Shown here one piece after another: positions 54,407-62,209 of a stretch of DNA of 64,000 nucleotides. Source of the stretch: Planctomicrobium piriforme (GTDB lineage: Bacteria > Planctomycetota > Planctomycetia > Planctomycetales > Planctomycetaceae); the NCBI GenBank assembly GCA_945860955.1, contig CAMATH010000027.1, positions 1 to 64,000 of the forward strand, read 5' to 3'. The position numbers and the translations under genes are program-made. The number at the start of each line of letters is the position of its first letter. Position 1 is the first letter of the stretch. Below the pieces are notes generated by a model. That model searched no databases and was not told the origin of the DNA. It saw only the letters and a program-made list of their open reading frames with translations.

Positions 54407-55513
54407 TCATCCCGCGAGTGCGCGATTCAGCCGTGGCATCAGTTCCATTGCGAACAGTTCCATGCTCCGCAACCAGCTTGTCTTGTCGTCCCAGTCGTAG
54501 CTCATCAGAACCAGGGTACCGAAGGGGCCGGTCTCTTCCACCATTCGCATCAGTCGCCGGAAGACTTCGTCCACATCCCCCGCGATGATCTGTTCGTTCA
54601 TCAGATAATCGAGATTCGCCTCGGCATCGGGCATTGCGAGGTCGCGTTTGTAGATTCTGCGCCCCAGCCCTTTGTCGAAGAGTCGGCCGATGTATTCGTA
54701 GTTCTGCCCCAGAGAATTCGACCGTGCCCGGGAGACGGCTTCGCGGGTCGTGTCGGCGAGGAAGATCGAGCGTGCGACCTTCAATTCGGACCGGTTGGCC
54801 GGGCGTCCCACCTCCGCACACCCGCTCGCGTAACTCGCCCAGTTGTCGGCGATCACATTGGCCGGAACCAGACAGTGGCAAAACGGTTGAAATCCTCTTC
54901 GGCCGGCCAGTCGCATGCTCGGGGAATTTCGGCTCATTCCCGGAATGGCGATCGGCGGGTACGGCAACTGGAACGGCTTGGGGATGTAGCCAATGAGTGT
55001 TTCGGTGTCGACATTTTTCACCAGGTCGAAATTCCAGAACTTTCCGTGACAATGATACGGCGGATCACTCGTCCACAGTTTCAGGATCATCTCGGTCGCC
55101 TCCTCGACCATCGCGGACCCATTTTTCGGATCGGCTCCGTACAGCTCCTGGTCGGCCGTCACGCTGCCCGACCCAAAGCAGAGGTTCAGCCGGCCTTTTG
55201 ACAAATGGTCAAGAAACGCAAGGCGGGCGGCGACGTGTGCCGGGTGGTGTTGATTGAGACAACAGGGAGCCGGCCCGAGGCGAATCGACTCGGTCATCCC
55301 GAGCGCCCGCGCGATGAAGATCTCGGGCATCACGATGTTCTCGTACCGCATCGTGTGGTGTTCGCCCACCCAGAACTCACGAAACCCCAGGCGCTCGCAG
55401 TGCTGCACCAGTTCCAGATCTTCGTCGAGACTCTGAGCCACCGGCTTGGTGGGGGGATGGTAAGGCATGATGAACATGCCGTAATCGATTCGAGAAACGG
55501 ACGTTCCATCCAT
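54407..55513 (-). CDS. Luciferase-like (LLM class) flavin-dependent monooxygenase
   Basis: 368 residues of the bacterial luciferase superfamily, a TIM barrel using reduced FMN: FWVGEHHTMRYENIVMPEIF, RLGPAPCCLNQHHPAHVAARLAFLDHLSKGRLNLCFGSG and PYPPIAIPGMSRNSPSMRLAG. It lacks obvious substrate markers, so the substrate is unknown. ATG 55513 is preferred because GAGG lies nine bases upstream; ATG 55522 would add three residues. Transcribed alone. Confidence 0.92.
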   Translation of the reverse strand: MDGTSVSRIDYGMFIMPYHPPTKPVAQSLDEDLELVQHCERLGFREFWVGEHHTMRYENIVMPEIFIARALGMTESIRLGPAPCCLNQHHPAHVAARLAFLDHLSKGRLNLCFGSGSVTADQELYGADPKNGSAMVEEATEMILKLWTSDPPYHCHGKFWNFDLVKNVDTETLIGYIPKPFQLPYPPIAIPGMSRNSPSMRLAGRRGFQPFCHCLVPANVIADNWASYASGCAEVGRPANRSELKVARSIFLADTTREAVSRARSNSLGQNYEYIGRLFDKGLGRRIYKRDLAMPDAEANLDYLMNEQIIAGDVDEVFRRLMRMVEETGPFGTLVLMSYDWDDKTSWLRSMELFAMELMPRLNRALAG

Positions 55514-56009
55514 CCGAGGCATCCTCAGGTGTGCGAGCGCGATGACACGAGCAGCTAGCCCAGACCCTAAGGCACCAGAATCCGCGAGTCAACTCCGCGG
55601 AGTTTCGTGAATGTCACCAATCGGCAGTGTTGGTGCCGCGTGACATTCCGCTCCGGCAAGTGCCCGAATTTCAGATTTCCTCGTGATGCTTGCGGCCCGG
55701 CGAGAAATGCGTTTCCGACTGGCTGGTTGGTCAGCCTGCCATCACAGGATGCCAATTCACGGACGGTCCCTCTCAGTGTTTTCCTGATGCCGTCGACGAC
55801 CTTTCGCCTGATGTGTCGTGAGTGATTTTTCCGCGACAAAATCCGCAATCGCCCGATTCATTTCGACTTCTCCAACGTCAGAATGGAGCCGTTCAGTCAA
55901 CGCACTTGGCGACGAATTCCAGTCGCGAGGCGTTGGTCGCGAGGTTGCGACAGTGAGCCTGTTTGAGTTTCCCGTTTTTCTGAGTTCTCCTGTGAAGGAC
56001 ACACCCACC
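55514..56009. other. Divergent intergenic region with a 14-bp palindrome
   Basis: 496 bases between the luciferase-like gene (minus) and the PEP-CTERM gene (plus). AACTCCGCGGAGTT at 55591-55604 is a perfect palindrome about 80 bases upstream of the luciferase-like start and could be an operator. GAAGGA at about 55995 is the PEP-CTERM ribosome site. A frame extending the PEP-CTERM gene upstream lacks signal-peptide character. No other gene is supported. Confidence 0.5.
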
Positions 56010-56642
56010 ATGAAGAAGTTTTTGTTTGCGACCGCGGCTGCCCTGTTCCTCGTCCCCGGCGTGGCATCGGCCGGACCTGCGCATTCGCTGAATGTCAACG
56101 ACGGAACCGCCTCGGACTGGGAAAGCGTCGGGACGGTACACATTGGCGATAAGATCTTCACATACATCTCTGAGTCCGGATTGGATTCCAATGTGAACGC
56201 CGAGTTTCACGAGGTGATTCAGAATTATGTCTACAACTTCCAGTTGCATGAACTGGAAACCGGCCCAGTGGGTAATTGGAACCTGAGGTTCAAAGTGGAA
56301 GTCGACCCCATGATTTCTCCAAACTCCATCTTCGGCAACGATCTTGATACCAACAAGGTGCTGAGTTCGACGAATGTGACGGCCCAGATCTATAGTGATG
56401 CAGCATTCTCGTCCCTCATCACGACATTGACGAGCGTGGACGGTAACGCCAATGGTGTTGTTTACTACACCCCCGCGGTCAATGCGATCTGGGTCGATTT
56501 GACCGGCACATTGACGGGGGGAGGCCAGTTGAGCGACGTCAACCTGGAAATCAGCCAGACGCCGGAACCGAGTTCGTTCGTACTCGTCGGTATCGCCGCC
56601 GTCGGCGGCTTGGTCTACAGCCGACGTCGCACCAAGGCCTGA
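56010..56642 (+). CDS. PEP-CTERM sorted secreted protein
   Basis: 210 residues. Signal peptide MKKFLFATAAALFLVPGVASA, then a beta-rich domain with many Thr/Asn/Ser (residues ~25-175), and a C-terminal PEP-CTERM tag: TPEPSSFVLVGIAAVGGLVYSRRR (PEP, helix, arginine cluster). Such proteins are processed by exosortase (EpsH/archaeosortase family) and linked to exopolysaccharide. No exosortase is seen in the window. ATG 56010 has GAAGGA upstream. Function of the domain is unknown. Confidence 0.88.
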   Translation: MKKFLFATAAALFLVPGVASAGPAHSLNVNDGTASDWESVGTVHIGDKIFTYISESGLDSNVNAEFHEVIQNYVYNFQLHELETGPVGNWNLRFKVEVDPMISPNSIFGNDLDTNKVLSSTNVTAQIYSDAAFSSLITTLTSVDGNANGVVYYTPAVNAIWVDLTGTLTGGGQLSDVNLEISQTPEPSSFVLVGIAAVGGLVYSRRRTKA

Positions 56643-56682
56643 TTTGTTCACTGGTCCAAACGGCCGCCATACGAGTCGGACT

Positions 56683-56714
56683 GAGAGAATCACCCTGAGT
56701 CAGGTGATTCTCTC
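56683..56714 (+). terminator. Hairpin after the PEP-CTERM gene
   Basis: GAGAGAATCACC and GGTGATTCTCTC pair perfectly around CTGAGTCA. No T-run follows, so it may be an RNA-stabilising hairpin or a bidirectional stop; a stronger hairpin lies 48 bases on. Confidence 0.6.
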
Positions 56715-56761
56715 GGAGTACGAGGCTGGGCGACACTGAGGAACCGAAACCGATCGACTGC

Positions 56762-56801
56762 CAGCGGCCGCTCTGAAAAGGGCGGCCGCTGTTTCGTGTT
56801 T
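56762..56801 (+). terminator. Rho-independent terminator of the PEP-CTERM gene
   Basis: CAGCGGCCGC and GCGGCCGCTG form a perfect 10-bp stem around TCTGAAAAGG, followed by TTTCGTGTTTT. It is well placed about 120 bases after the stop. Confidence 0.75.
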
Positions 56802-57169
56802 TGACCCGATTGCTATTCAGTCGGAGACGTCAGCACTTTCGGGCGACGCAGCGTACCTGACGTCCCTAGAGGGCGGGAGCGGGTCATCCGCGGTGACGAC
56901 GCAGTGGGCCGCAGCGGCCCTCGGATTCGTTGTATGTGGGCCAAAGGGTCATTCCGCAGGCGCGCCGGGCCGCCTGCCCCTGCGTGGAAAGTGAAACTTG
57001 TTCGCTGTGCGGTGGTCAATTCGAAATCAATTGAGTCGCTTTTTGATTGTTTTTTACAGTAGACGCGCGTACAATGGTGGTCAAGCCGATCGGTTCTCAC
57101 GCCAGAGGCTATTCACCCATCGTCTAGAGTGGAGTTGCCGCCATCGCAGCCGCCCCGCGCGTTCACTAG
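56802..57169. promoter_or_regulatory. Intergenic region with a candidate promoter for the response regulator
   Basis: 368 bases without a supported gene. A promoter-like pair TTGAGT (57031-57036) and TACAGT (57055-57060), 18 bases apart, lies about 110 bases before the response-regulator coding region. A G-C rich segment with GACGTCAG and CTGACGTC about 30 bases apart lies near 56826-56870. Support is sequence pattern only. Confidence 0.35.
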
Positions 57170-57823
57170 GTTCTGATTGTTGACGATCACCCCATCGTTC
57201 GTCAGGGGTTGCGTGCGCTACTTGAGACGCAACCGGATTTTTGTGTCTGCGGTGAAGCCGAGGACATTCGTACCACGCTTCAGGAATTGGAGCGAATCAC
57301 ACCGGCGGTCATCGTTGTCGATATCGCGCTCAAAGACTGCAGCGGTCTGGTGTTGATTCACAGAATCCGTGCGAAGAATCTGACGATTCCGATCCTGGTC
57401 GTGTCAATGTATGACGAAAAGCTGTTCGCCGAACGGTCGCTGGCAGCGGGGGCGCAGGGATACCTCAGCAAACAACAGGCCCCTGAAACCGTTGTGACGG
57501 CATTGCGACAGGTTCTCTCGGGGCGACTGTTTGTCAGCCCCGAATTGACGTCGCAGTTGCTCACCCGCGCGGTCACGGGCAAGGCGGCGGTCGCGGGGCC
57601 GCGGGTCGCGTCGCTTTCGGATCGAGAACTGGAGGTTTACGAACAGATCGGCCAGGGACTGACCACCAGCGAAATCGCTGATCGCCTGAAGCTGAGCGGC
57701 AAGACCATTGAAACGCACCGCTTGCATATCCGCGAGAAGCTCAATCTGGCCGACAACTCCAAGCTGATTTGCGACGCGACGCAATGGGTTTTGGAAAAAC
57801 GCGCGGGGGGAACTTCGAATTAG
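57170..57823 (+). CDS. NarL/FixJ-type response regulator, start disrupted
   Basis: Receiver domain plus LuxR-type helix-turn-helix. The frame gives VLIVDDHPIVRQG from 57170, VVDIALKDCSG (phosphorylatable Asp), VVSMYD and YLSKQQ (conserved lysine); the C-terminus has LSDRELEVYEQIGQGLTTSEIADRLKLSGKTIETHR. The N-terminal strand of the receiver begins at a TAG stop, with only CTG or ATT as possible starts, and TTG 57209 would remove the acidic pocket. The sequence before it in the neighbouring frame (TTG 57135 onward) reads as a plausible N-terminus that would join with one inserted base. So either a frameshift or a sequencing error is suspected. No sensor kinase is adjacent. Confidence 0.75.
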   Translation, partial: VLIVDDHPIVRQGLRALLETQPDFCVCGEAEDIRTTLQELERITPAVIVVDIALKDCSGLVLIHRIRAKNLTIPILVVSMYDEKLFAERSLAAGAQGYLSKQQAPETVVTALRQVLSGRLFVSPELTSQLLTRAVTGKAAVAGPRVASLSDRELEVYEQIGQGLTTSEIADRLKLSGKTIETHRLHIREKLNLADNSKLICDATQWVLEKRAGGTSN

Positions 57824-57997
57824 GCTACCGCCGAGGGTTGAGCCAGCCACCGAACCGTCGTCGCGGCGCAATGTGTCACGGCCGGGGAGGTGTACAAGAC
57901 GAACACCCCCAGGGAGCGATACCCCTCGTACTCGCCAGTCGCGCGTACGAACGGGGGATTCTCCAATCGCCACAATTGAAACTGGACTGGTGCCCGA

Positions 57998-58627
57998 CTA
58001 CTCCCCGGGAAACTCAGGAAATCGTTCCAGATACTCCGGGTGAGCTCCGCGGAGGTAGACGTAGTCGTCGGTGATTTTTGCGGGGGTGACGATGGCCGAC
58101 AGGGTGGAACCGCAGATTCCCGCGACAATCAGCAGCAAAAACCCGGCGATGATCATCAAGGGTCCGGTCGGGTTGTTGCCGTTCCTGGAATTTGCCGCGA
58201 ACCCGATTCCGAAAACGACGAGTGCGATCGACGCGAATCCCAGCAGCCACGCCGTTGTGAGCGTCCAGAAGCGACGCTTCGAACGCTGTTCGCACAGCCC
58301 GACTTCAATGGTCGCCCGTTTCTGCACGATCAACGCGACGATGATGTAAATGATCGGGCTGAAGAGTGTCAAGTAGATCGCGGGATGGTGCCACGACAGT
58401 TTGCGTTTGAGCCACCGGTCGGCAGGCTGGTTGGTTTTGACGCAAACATACGGCAGTTTCGCATCTTTTGCCATGACCAGCAGGTGTCCATCCTGCCAGA
58501 TGTCCATCGTGGATCCCGATTCGTCCCCCGAAAACAACTCGCCGCAATACCGGCACTTCTGCGCCGCCGCCTTCACGGTTTCACCGCACATCGGGCACCG
58601 TTTCGTTTCCGCACCGTCGGTCGACAT
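57998..58627 (-). CDS. Zinc-ribbon membrane protein
   Basis: 209 residues. A double zinc-ribbon N-terminus (CPMCGE ... CRYCGE) is followed by a linker, two long hydrophobic helices near residues ~75-105 (YLTLFSPIIYIIVALIV) and two more near 125-175 (TTAWLLGFASIALVVFGIGF; MIIAGFLLLIVAGICGS). The tail reads YVYLRGAHPEYLERFPEF. It resembles planctomycete zinc-ribbon membrane proteins of unknown function. ATG 58627 is chosen; extension upstream to 58684 is possible but gives unrelated sequence. The 291 bases upstream hold no supported gene. Confidence 0.78.
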   Translation of the reverse strand: MSTDGAETKRCPMCGETVKAAAQKCRYCGELFSGDESGSTMDIWQDGHLLVMAKDAKLPYVCVKTNQPADRWLKRKLSWHHPAIYLTLFSPIIYIIVALIVQKRATIEVGLCEQRSKRRFWTLTTAWLLGFASIALVVFGIGFAANSRNGNNPTGPLMIIAGFLLLIVAGICGSTLSAIVTPAKITDDYVYLRGAHPEYLERFPEFPGE

Positions 58628-58918
58628 TCGGGAGACTCCACACAGAATTTTCAAACAATCGAGGCGTGCCGCCACTGGCGGCACATCACCACAACTTCAC
58701 GATCGGTTACGAATAGCAGAAACTGCGGGGCAGGAAAACCGAATCCGTCCGATGGAACTTCGGATTGAAGGCTCGACTCGCGCAACTTGGCCGCGACTCC
58801 GCTCTGTTCCGAACCAACGGGCCGTCGGTTTCGGCGAACCGATCGCGTGATTGCCACTGTCGGTTGTGGTTCCGCTTCGCGGGAACCGCGACCGGAACGC
58901 CGCTGCGGAGCGTCGTCG

Positions 58919-59422
58919 CTACAAAATGGACTGCCCCGCATCGGTCCGCGGAGCCGAAAATTGAAATGTCCGAACCGGCTGCGCCACACGGAGGTAATCC
59001 GCCACCTGCATGATGATCGAGTCGGTCAGCGAGCCCGCGTTGAAGGCGATCTTGTCGTTCACCAAAATCGCCGAATCGACATGCAGCGCGTACGGAAGGA
59101 TTGGTTCGCCAAACGGCGGAACACAGCCGGGGACCAGTCCGGTCTGCTCGTTCAATTCTTCAGGGGTCGCGAACCGCAGTTTTTTACAGGCGATGGTCTT
59201 TCGAATTGCGGCGGAGTCGAGTTTTCGGTCGGCGGGCAACACAAACAGTCCAAACGTCAGGTCGCACCGCAGCAAGAGCGCCTTGCCACCGGTGTTCAGC
59301 GCTTCCCCCCGGGCCGCCGCCGACTCTTCCGAGGTGAATGTGGGAGCATGGTGTCGCTCGTCAAACGGGACACCTTGCGTGATGAGCCAACTGCGAATCG
59401 CGGCGAGAACGGGGTGAGACAT
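58919..59422 (-). CDS. YbaK/EbsC-type aminoacyl-tRNA deacylase
   Basis: 167 residues of the YbaK/ProX superfamily, editing domains that hydrolyse mischarged tRNA. Visible: GVPFDERHHAPTFTSEESAAARG, the GGKALLLRCD strand with a key lysine, RKLDSAAIRKTIACKKLRFATPEEL, TGLVPGCVPPFG and NAGSLTDSIIM. The GxxPPFG and KxxRFA features are typical. Which tRNA it edits cannot be read from sequence. It lies nine bases from the rhomboid gene on the same strand. Confidence 0.9.
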   Translation of the reverse strand: MSHPVLAAIRSWLITQGVPFDERHHAPTFTSEESAAARGEALNTGGKALLLRCDLTFGLFVLPADRKLDSAAIRKTIACKKLRFATPEELNEQTGLVPGCVPPFGEPILPYALHVDSAILVNDKIAFNAGSLTDSIIMQVADYLRVAQPVRTFQFSAPRTDAGQSIL

Positions 59423-59431
59423 GGTCGCAGT

Positions 59432-60418
59432 CTACCTTCTTCGGCGACGGATCAGAACGGGGGCGATTCCCCAGACCGCGCCAATCACCAGTCCCGAAAA
59501 GTGGGCGGCATTGGCGATCTTGAGTCCTCCCACTCCCACCATGCAGACGACCAACCACAGCAGCATGATGAAGATCGTGTTCGGTGCCAAGCGAAAGCCG
59601 GCGGCCGGGTCGTACGAACCGCGCATCCAGGCGAACCCGAACAGGGCGTACACGACTCCCGACATTCCCCCAAACATTGGGCCGGAATAGAGGTATTGCG
59701 CGACATTGCTGAACACCGCCGACAGCAACACGAACAGAAGCAGCCAGCGCCCCCCGTAGCGTCCTTCGAGCATCTTCCCGATCCATGCGAGCGACAGCAT
59801 GTTGAACGCGATGTGCTGGACGCTGAAATGCAGAAAGATGGGTGTCACCAATCGCCAGACTTCCCCCCGGGCCACTTCCGAATAGCGGCTGAACAGGGGG
59901 AATTGAAAAATGGGAGCCCGAGACTGTGGACCGGCATCCGCGTTAATGACGTACCGTTGAATGGTCAGGTACTGGGTCGGAACGGTGACTGGTCCCGTTA
60001 GCAGGGCGTTCGCCTCATTTCTCCGCGCGATGGTCGCGGAGGGCCGGTCCAGTGATATTCCCATCGTCACCGCGACCGAAATCGCGATCAGGATCCAGGT
60101 GACTGCGGGGGAATTCGCGGGACGGTTCCACCGTTCCCCCAGCGAGATCACCTGCCGACGGGTTTGCCTTTCCCGTTGCGCCGCGGCGGTCCGCAGTTGC
60201 TTCGCTTCCCGGGCGGCGTTCGCGTACTTGGGATTGGCGGGCTGTTGCTGAAACTCGATCACCTCGCTCTTCGCCTCGGCGATCCGGTCTTCGTCATAGG
60301 CCCATAGAACAAAGCCTTCCGGTTCCTGGTCGGAGTGCGTTCGAATTCCCAGCGTCAACAGGTAATCCGTGATTCGCTCGAGGTCGGCCGCGTTCTCAAT
60401 CGTACCGATTTGCCGCAT
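59432..60418 (-). CDS. Rhomboid-family intramembrane serine protease
   Basis: 328 residues. The cytoplasmic N-terminal ~130 residues match the rhomboid N domain. Six core helices follow: the first near residue 115, then PIFLHFSVQHIAFNMLSLAW, LLLFVLLSAVFSNVAQY, the serine loop FGGMSGVVYALFG (GxSG), IFIMLLWLVVCMVGV and the histidine helix NAAHFSGLVIGAVWG. Serine and histidine dyad are intact, so it is likely active; substrates are unknown. ATG 60418 fits the domain. A run of nine G (60431-60439) lies 13 bases upstream of the start. Confidence 0.92.
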   Translation of the reverse strand: MRQIGTIENAADLERITDYLLTLGIRTHSDQEPEGFVLWAYDEDRIAEAKSEVIEFQQQPANPKYANAAREAKQLRTAAAQRERQTRRQVISLGERWNRPANSPAVTWILIAISVAVTMGISLDRPSATIARRNEANALLTGPVTVPTQYLTIQRYVINADAGPQSRAPIFQFPLFSRYSEVARGEVWRLVTPIFLHFSVQHIAFNMLSLAWIGKMLEGRYGGRWLLLFVLLSAVFSNVAQYLYSGPMFGGMSGVVYALFGFAWMRGSYDPAAGFRLAPNTIFIMLLWLVVCMVGVGGLKIANAAHFSGLVIGAVWGIAPVLIRRRRR

Positions 60419-60430
60419 GGAGGCTGCTCT

Positions 60431-60439
60431 GGGGGGGGG
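60431..60439. repeat. Nine-base G homopolymer near the rhomboid start
   Basis: A G9 tract (C9 on the coding strand) occurs 13-21 bases upstream of ATG 60418, in the 5' leader of the rhomboid gene. Tracts of this length can slip during replication. Confidence 0.8.
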
Positions 60440-60478
60440 GTGTCGAGAGTCAAGATTAGCGTTTGGCGGGATTGTCAG

Positions 60479-60570
60479 CCAATCCACACAAGGTGGTTGG
60501 GGCCTGGACCGCGCAGTGTGGTTTGGGACGATCCATCGATCTTTCTCCCCATCCGCTCAAGGCGGATTGG
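60479..60570. repeat. Two CCATCC-type hairpins
   Basis: CCAATCCAC-ACAAG-GTGGTTGG (60479-60500) and CCATCCGC-TCAAG-GCGGATTGG (60549-60570). Both have 5-base loops and the same stem style as the hairpins at 46203-46289. They lie in the ~300-base gap between the phosphofructokinase and rhomboid genes (both minus strand), which holds no gene. Confidence 0.6.
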
Positions 60571-60717
60571 GCCGTCGCCATCACGAGCCGCCAAACCGCT
60601 TTCCCAAGACTCCATCCGGCTCGAGAGCAATGTCCCGTTTTCGGCCGCGTGGAGAAACACCTTGGTTTTCGGTCCGATCGAGTATCAAGTGATCATCGGA
60701 CCGCGCCGATTGGGTGT

Positions 60718-62100
60718 CTAAGACTCCAGGTACCGGATCCGCTTCTGAACGTCGACATTGACACTCTGGTATGCCTGTCGCAGGTTGCCCGGGTGAAACA
60801 GGTTGACTCGCACCGCCTCCATGTCTTCACCACCGATCGCGTTGGTGAAGATTGGCATCAGGTACTTTTCGCCGATCGCGGAGGGCTGAAAGTGTTGCGG
60901 GTTATAAAATGACGTGTGCATCTGCCGGGGGTGGATCCCTCCGTACTGATCTCGCAGCCGGTTCGCGGCGATCGAATCGACGTAGAACCCCTTCGCCTGA
61001 TTCCACTGCAGCGTCGCGACGTAGTTGGAAGCGCCCGAGTGCAGCAGGTCGACCGCTTTACCTCCCAGTTGCATCGCCTGGAACCGGTCGAATTGAATGG
61101 GGCGGCCCCCCCGCTGCGTGTGCCCCAGTTTTCTGGTGAAAATCGCCGACTCCGCCGACTCATTCCGACGGCGGGTTGTGAAGAACGAATCCTCGAGCCG
61201 CTCGATGAGCGCGTTTCGAATCACCTCGGAAGCGCCACTGAGAATCGGTTTCCCCGAGGGATCGGTCTGTTTCATTTCGTCACCCAGCAAAGTCCCATCT
61301 TGGGTGACAACCCCTTCGCCGACCACCATGACGACATGTTTCTGGAGGTCGTACAGTTCTTTCACTCGCGTGGTGATGCTTTCCAGATCGATCGCGTATT
61401 CCGGGAGCAGAATGATATCGGGCTGGCCGTACGCCGACCCCAGCGCGATGTACCCCGAATCGCGCCCCATCACCTCAATGATCGCGATCCGCCGGTGGCT
61501 CTCGGCGGTTGTGCGAATGCGTTCGATCCCGGTGGCGGCGACATAGACGGCCGTCGCGTAACCCGGGGTCGCGTAGTTGATGATCTCGTCGAGTTCAATC
61601 TCGCGGTTCTTCTTCACCCGGCGATAACGTGGCTTGCCCGACGCTTCGTCGGCCTCACGAATCCACTCATTCGCCTCTTCGGGGTAATTGAGTCCCAGAT
61701 CGTTGTCGATCGTTTTCGGAGCCAGCACCACGGGAAGGTAGTCGGCCAGCGGCTGCATGCCGTTGATCGTTCCATCACCACCGATGCAGATCAATCCATC
61801 GATTTTAAGCGCCTTCAGCCGCATCGCCACCGCGTCGAGCGCCGCCTTGTCGTGGCCATCGACATAGGTTCGCGACGCCCCCAGAATTGTCCCGCCGAGG
61901 CAGGGATTCAATTCGGGGATCGAATGAAACAGCGGATTGAGTTCCAGGTGTGGAAACTGCGGGTTGAGCAAGCCCGAGAACCCTTTGATGATTCCAAACA
62001 CACGAATCTGCAGCGCGTTGGCCCGTGTCACCGCCCCCGCGATGGTGGCGTTGAGTGCGGGGGTATCGCCACCGGCGGTCAGAATCGCAATCCGTTTCAT
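60718..62100 (-). CDS. pfkA: 6-phosphofructokinase
   Basis: 460 residues. Phosphorylates fructose 6-phosphate. ILTAGGDTPALNATI, GLICIGGDGTINGMQPLAD, PKTIDNDLGLNYP, VEVMGRDSGYIALG-type loop and KLGHTQRGGRP are visible. The donor-specific sites read GGDGT (glycine, as in ATP enzymes) and PKTIDND (lysine, as in pyrophosphate enzymes). This G/K combination occurs in ATP-dependent group III-like enzymes, so the donor is probably ATP, but this should be tested. ATG 62100 has GGAG upstream; upstream extension to 62184 is unlikely. Confidence 0.92.
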   Translation of the reverse strand: MKRIAILTAGGDTPALNATIAGAVTRANALQIRVFGIIKGFSGLLNPQFPHLELNPLFHSIPELNPCLGGTILGASRTYVDGHDKAALDAVAMRLKALKIDGLICIGGDGTINGMQPLADYLPVVLAPKTIDNDLGLNYPEEANEWIREADEASGKPRYRRVKKNREIELDEIINYATPGYATAVYVAATGIERIRTTAESHRRIAIIEVMGRDSGYIALGSAYGQPDIILLPEYAIDLESITTRVKELYDLQKHVVMVVGEGVVTQDGTLLGDEMKQTDPSGKPILSGASEVIRNALIERLEDSFFTTRRRNESAESAIFTRKLGHTQRGGRPIQFDRFQAMQLGGKAVDLLHSGASNYVATLQWNQAKGFYVDSIAANRLRDQYGGIHPRQMHTSFYNPQHFQPSAIGEKYLMPIFTNAIGGEDMEAVRVNLFHPGNLRQAYQSVNVDVQKRIRYLES

Positions 62101-62209
62101 GTCGTGTGTCGCTCCTGGGGTGCCTCGGTCCGAAATCGGCTCTTGAGACGATTCGAGGAAAGATTTATACCATTCCTCAGGCACCCGCGCCAGTGGAGAG
62201 AATGATCCA

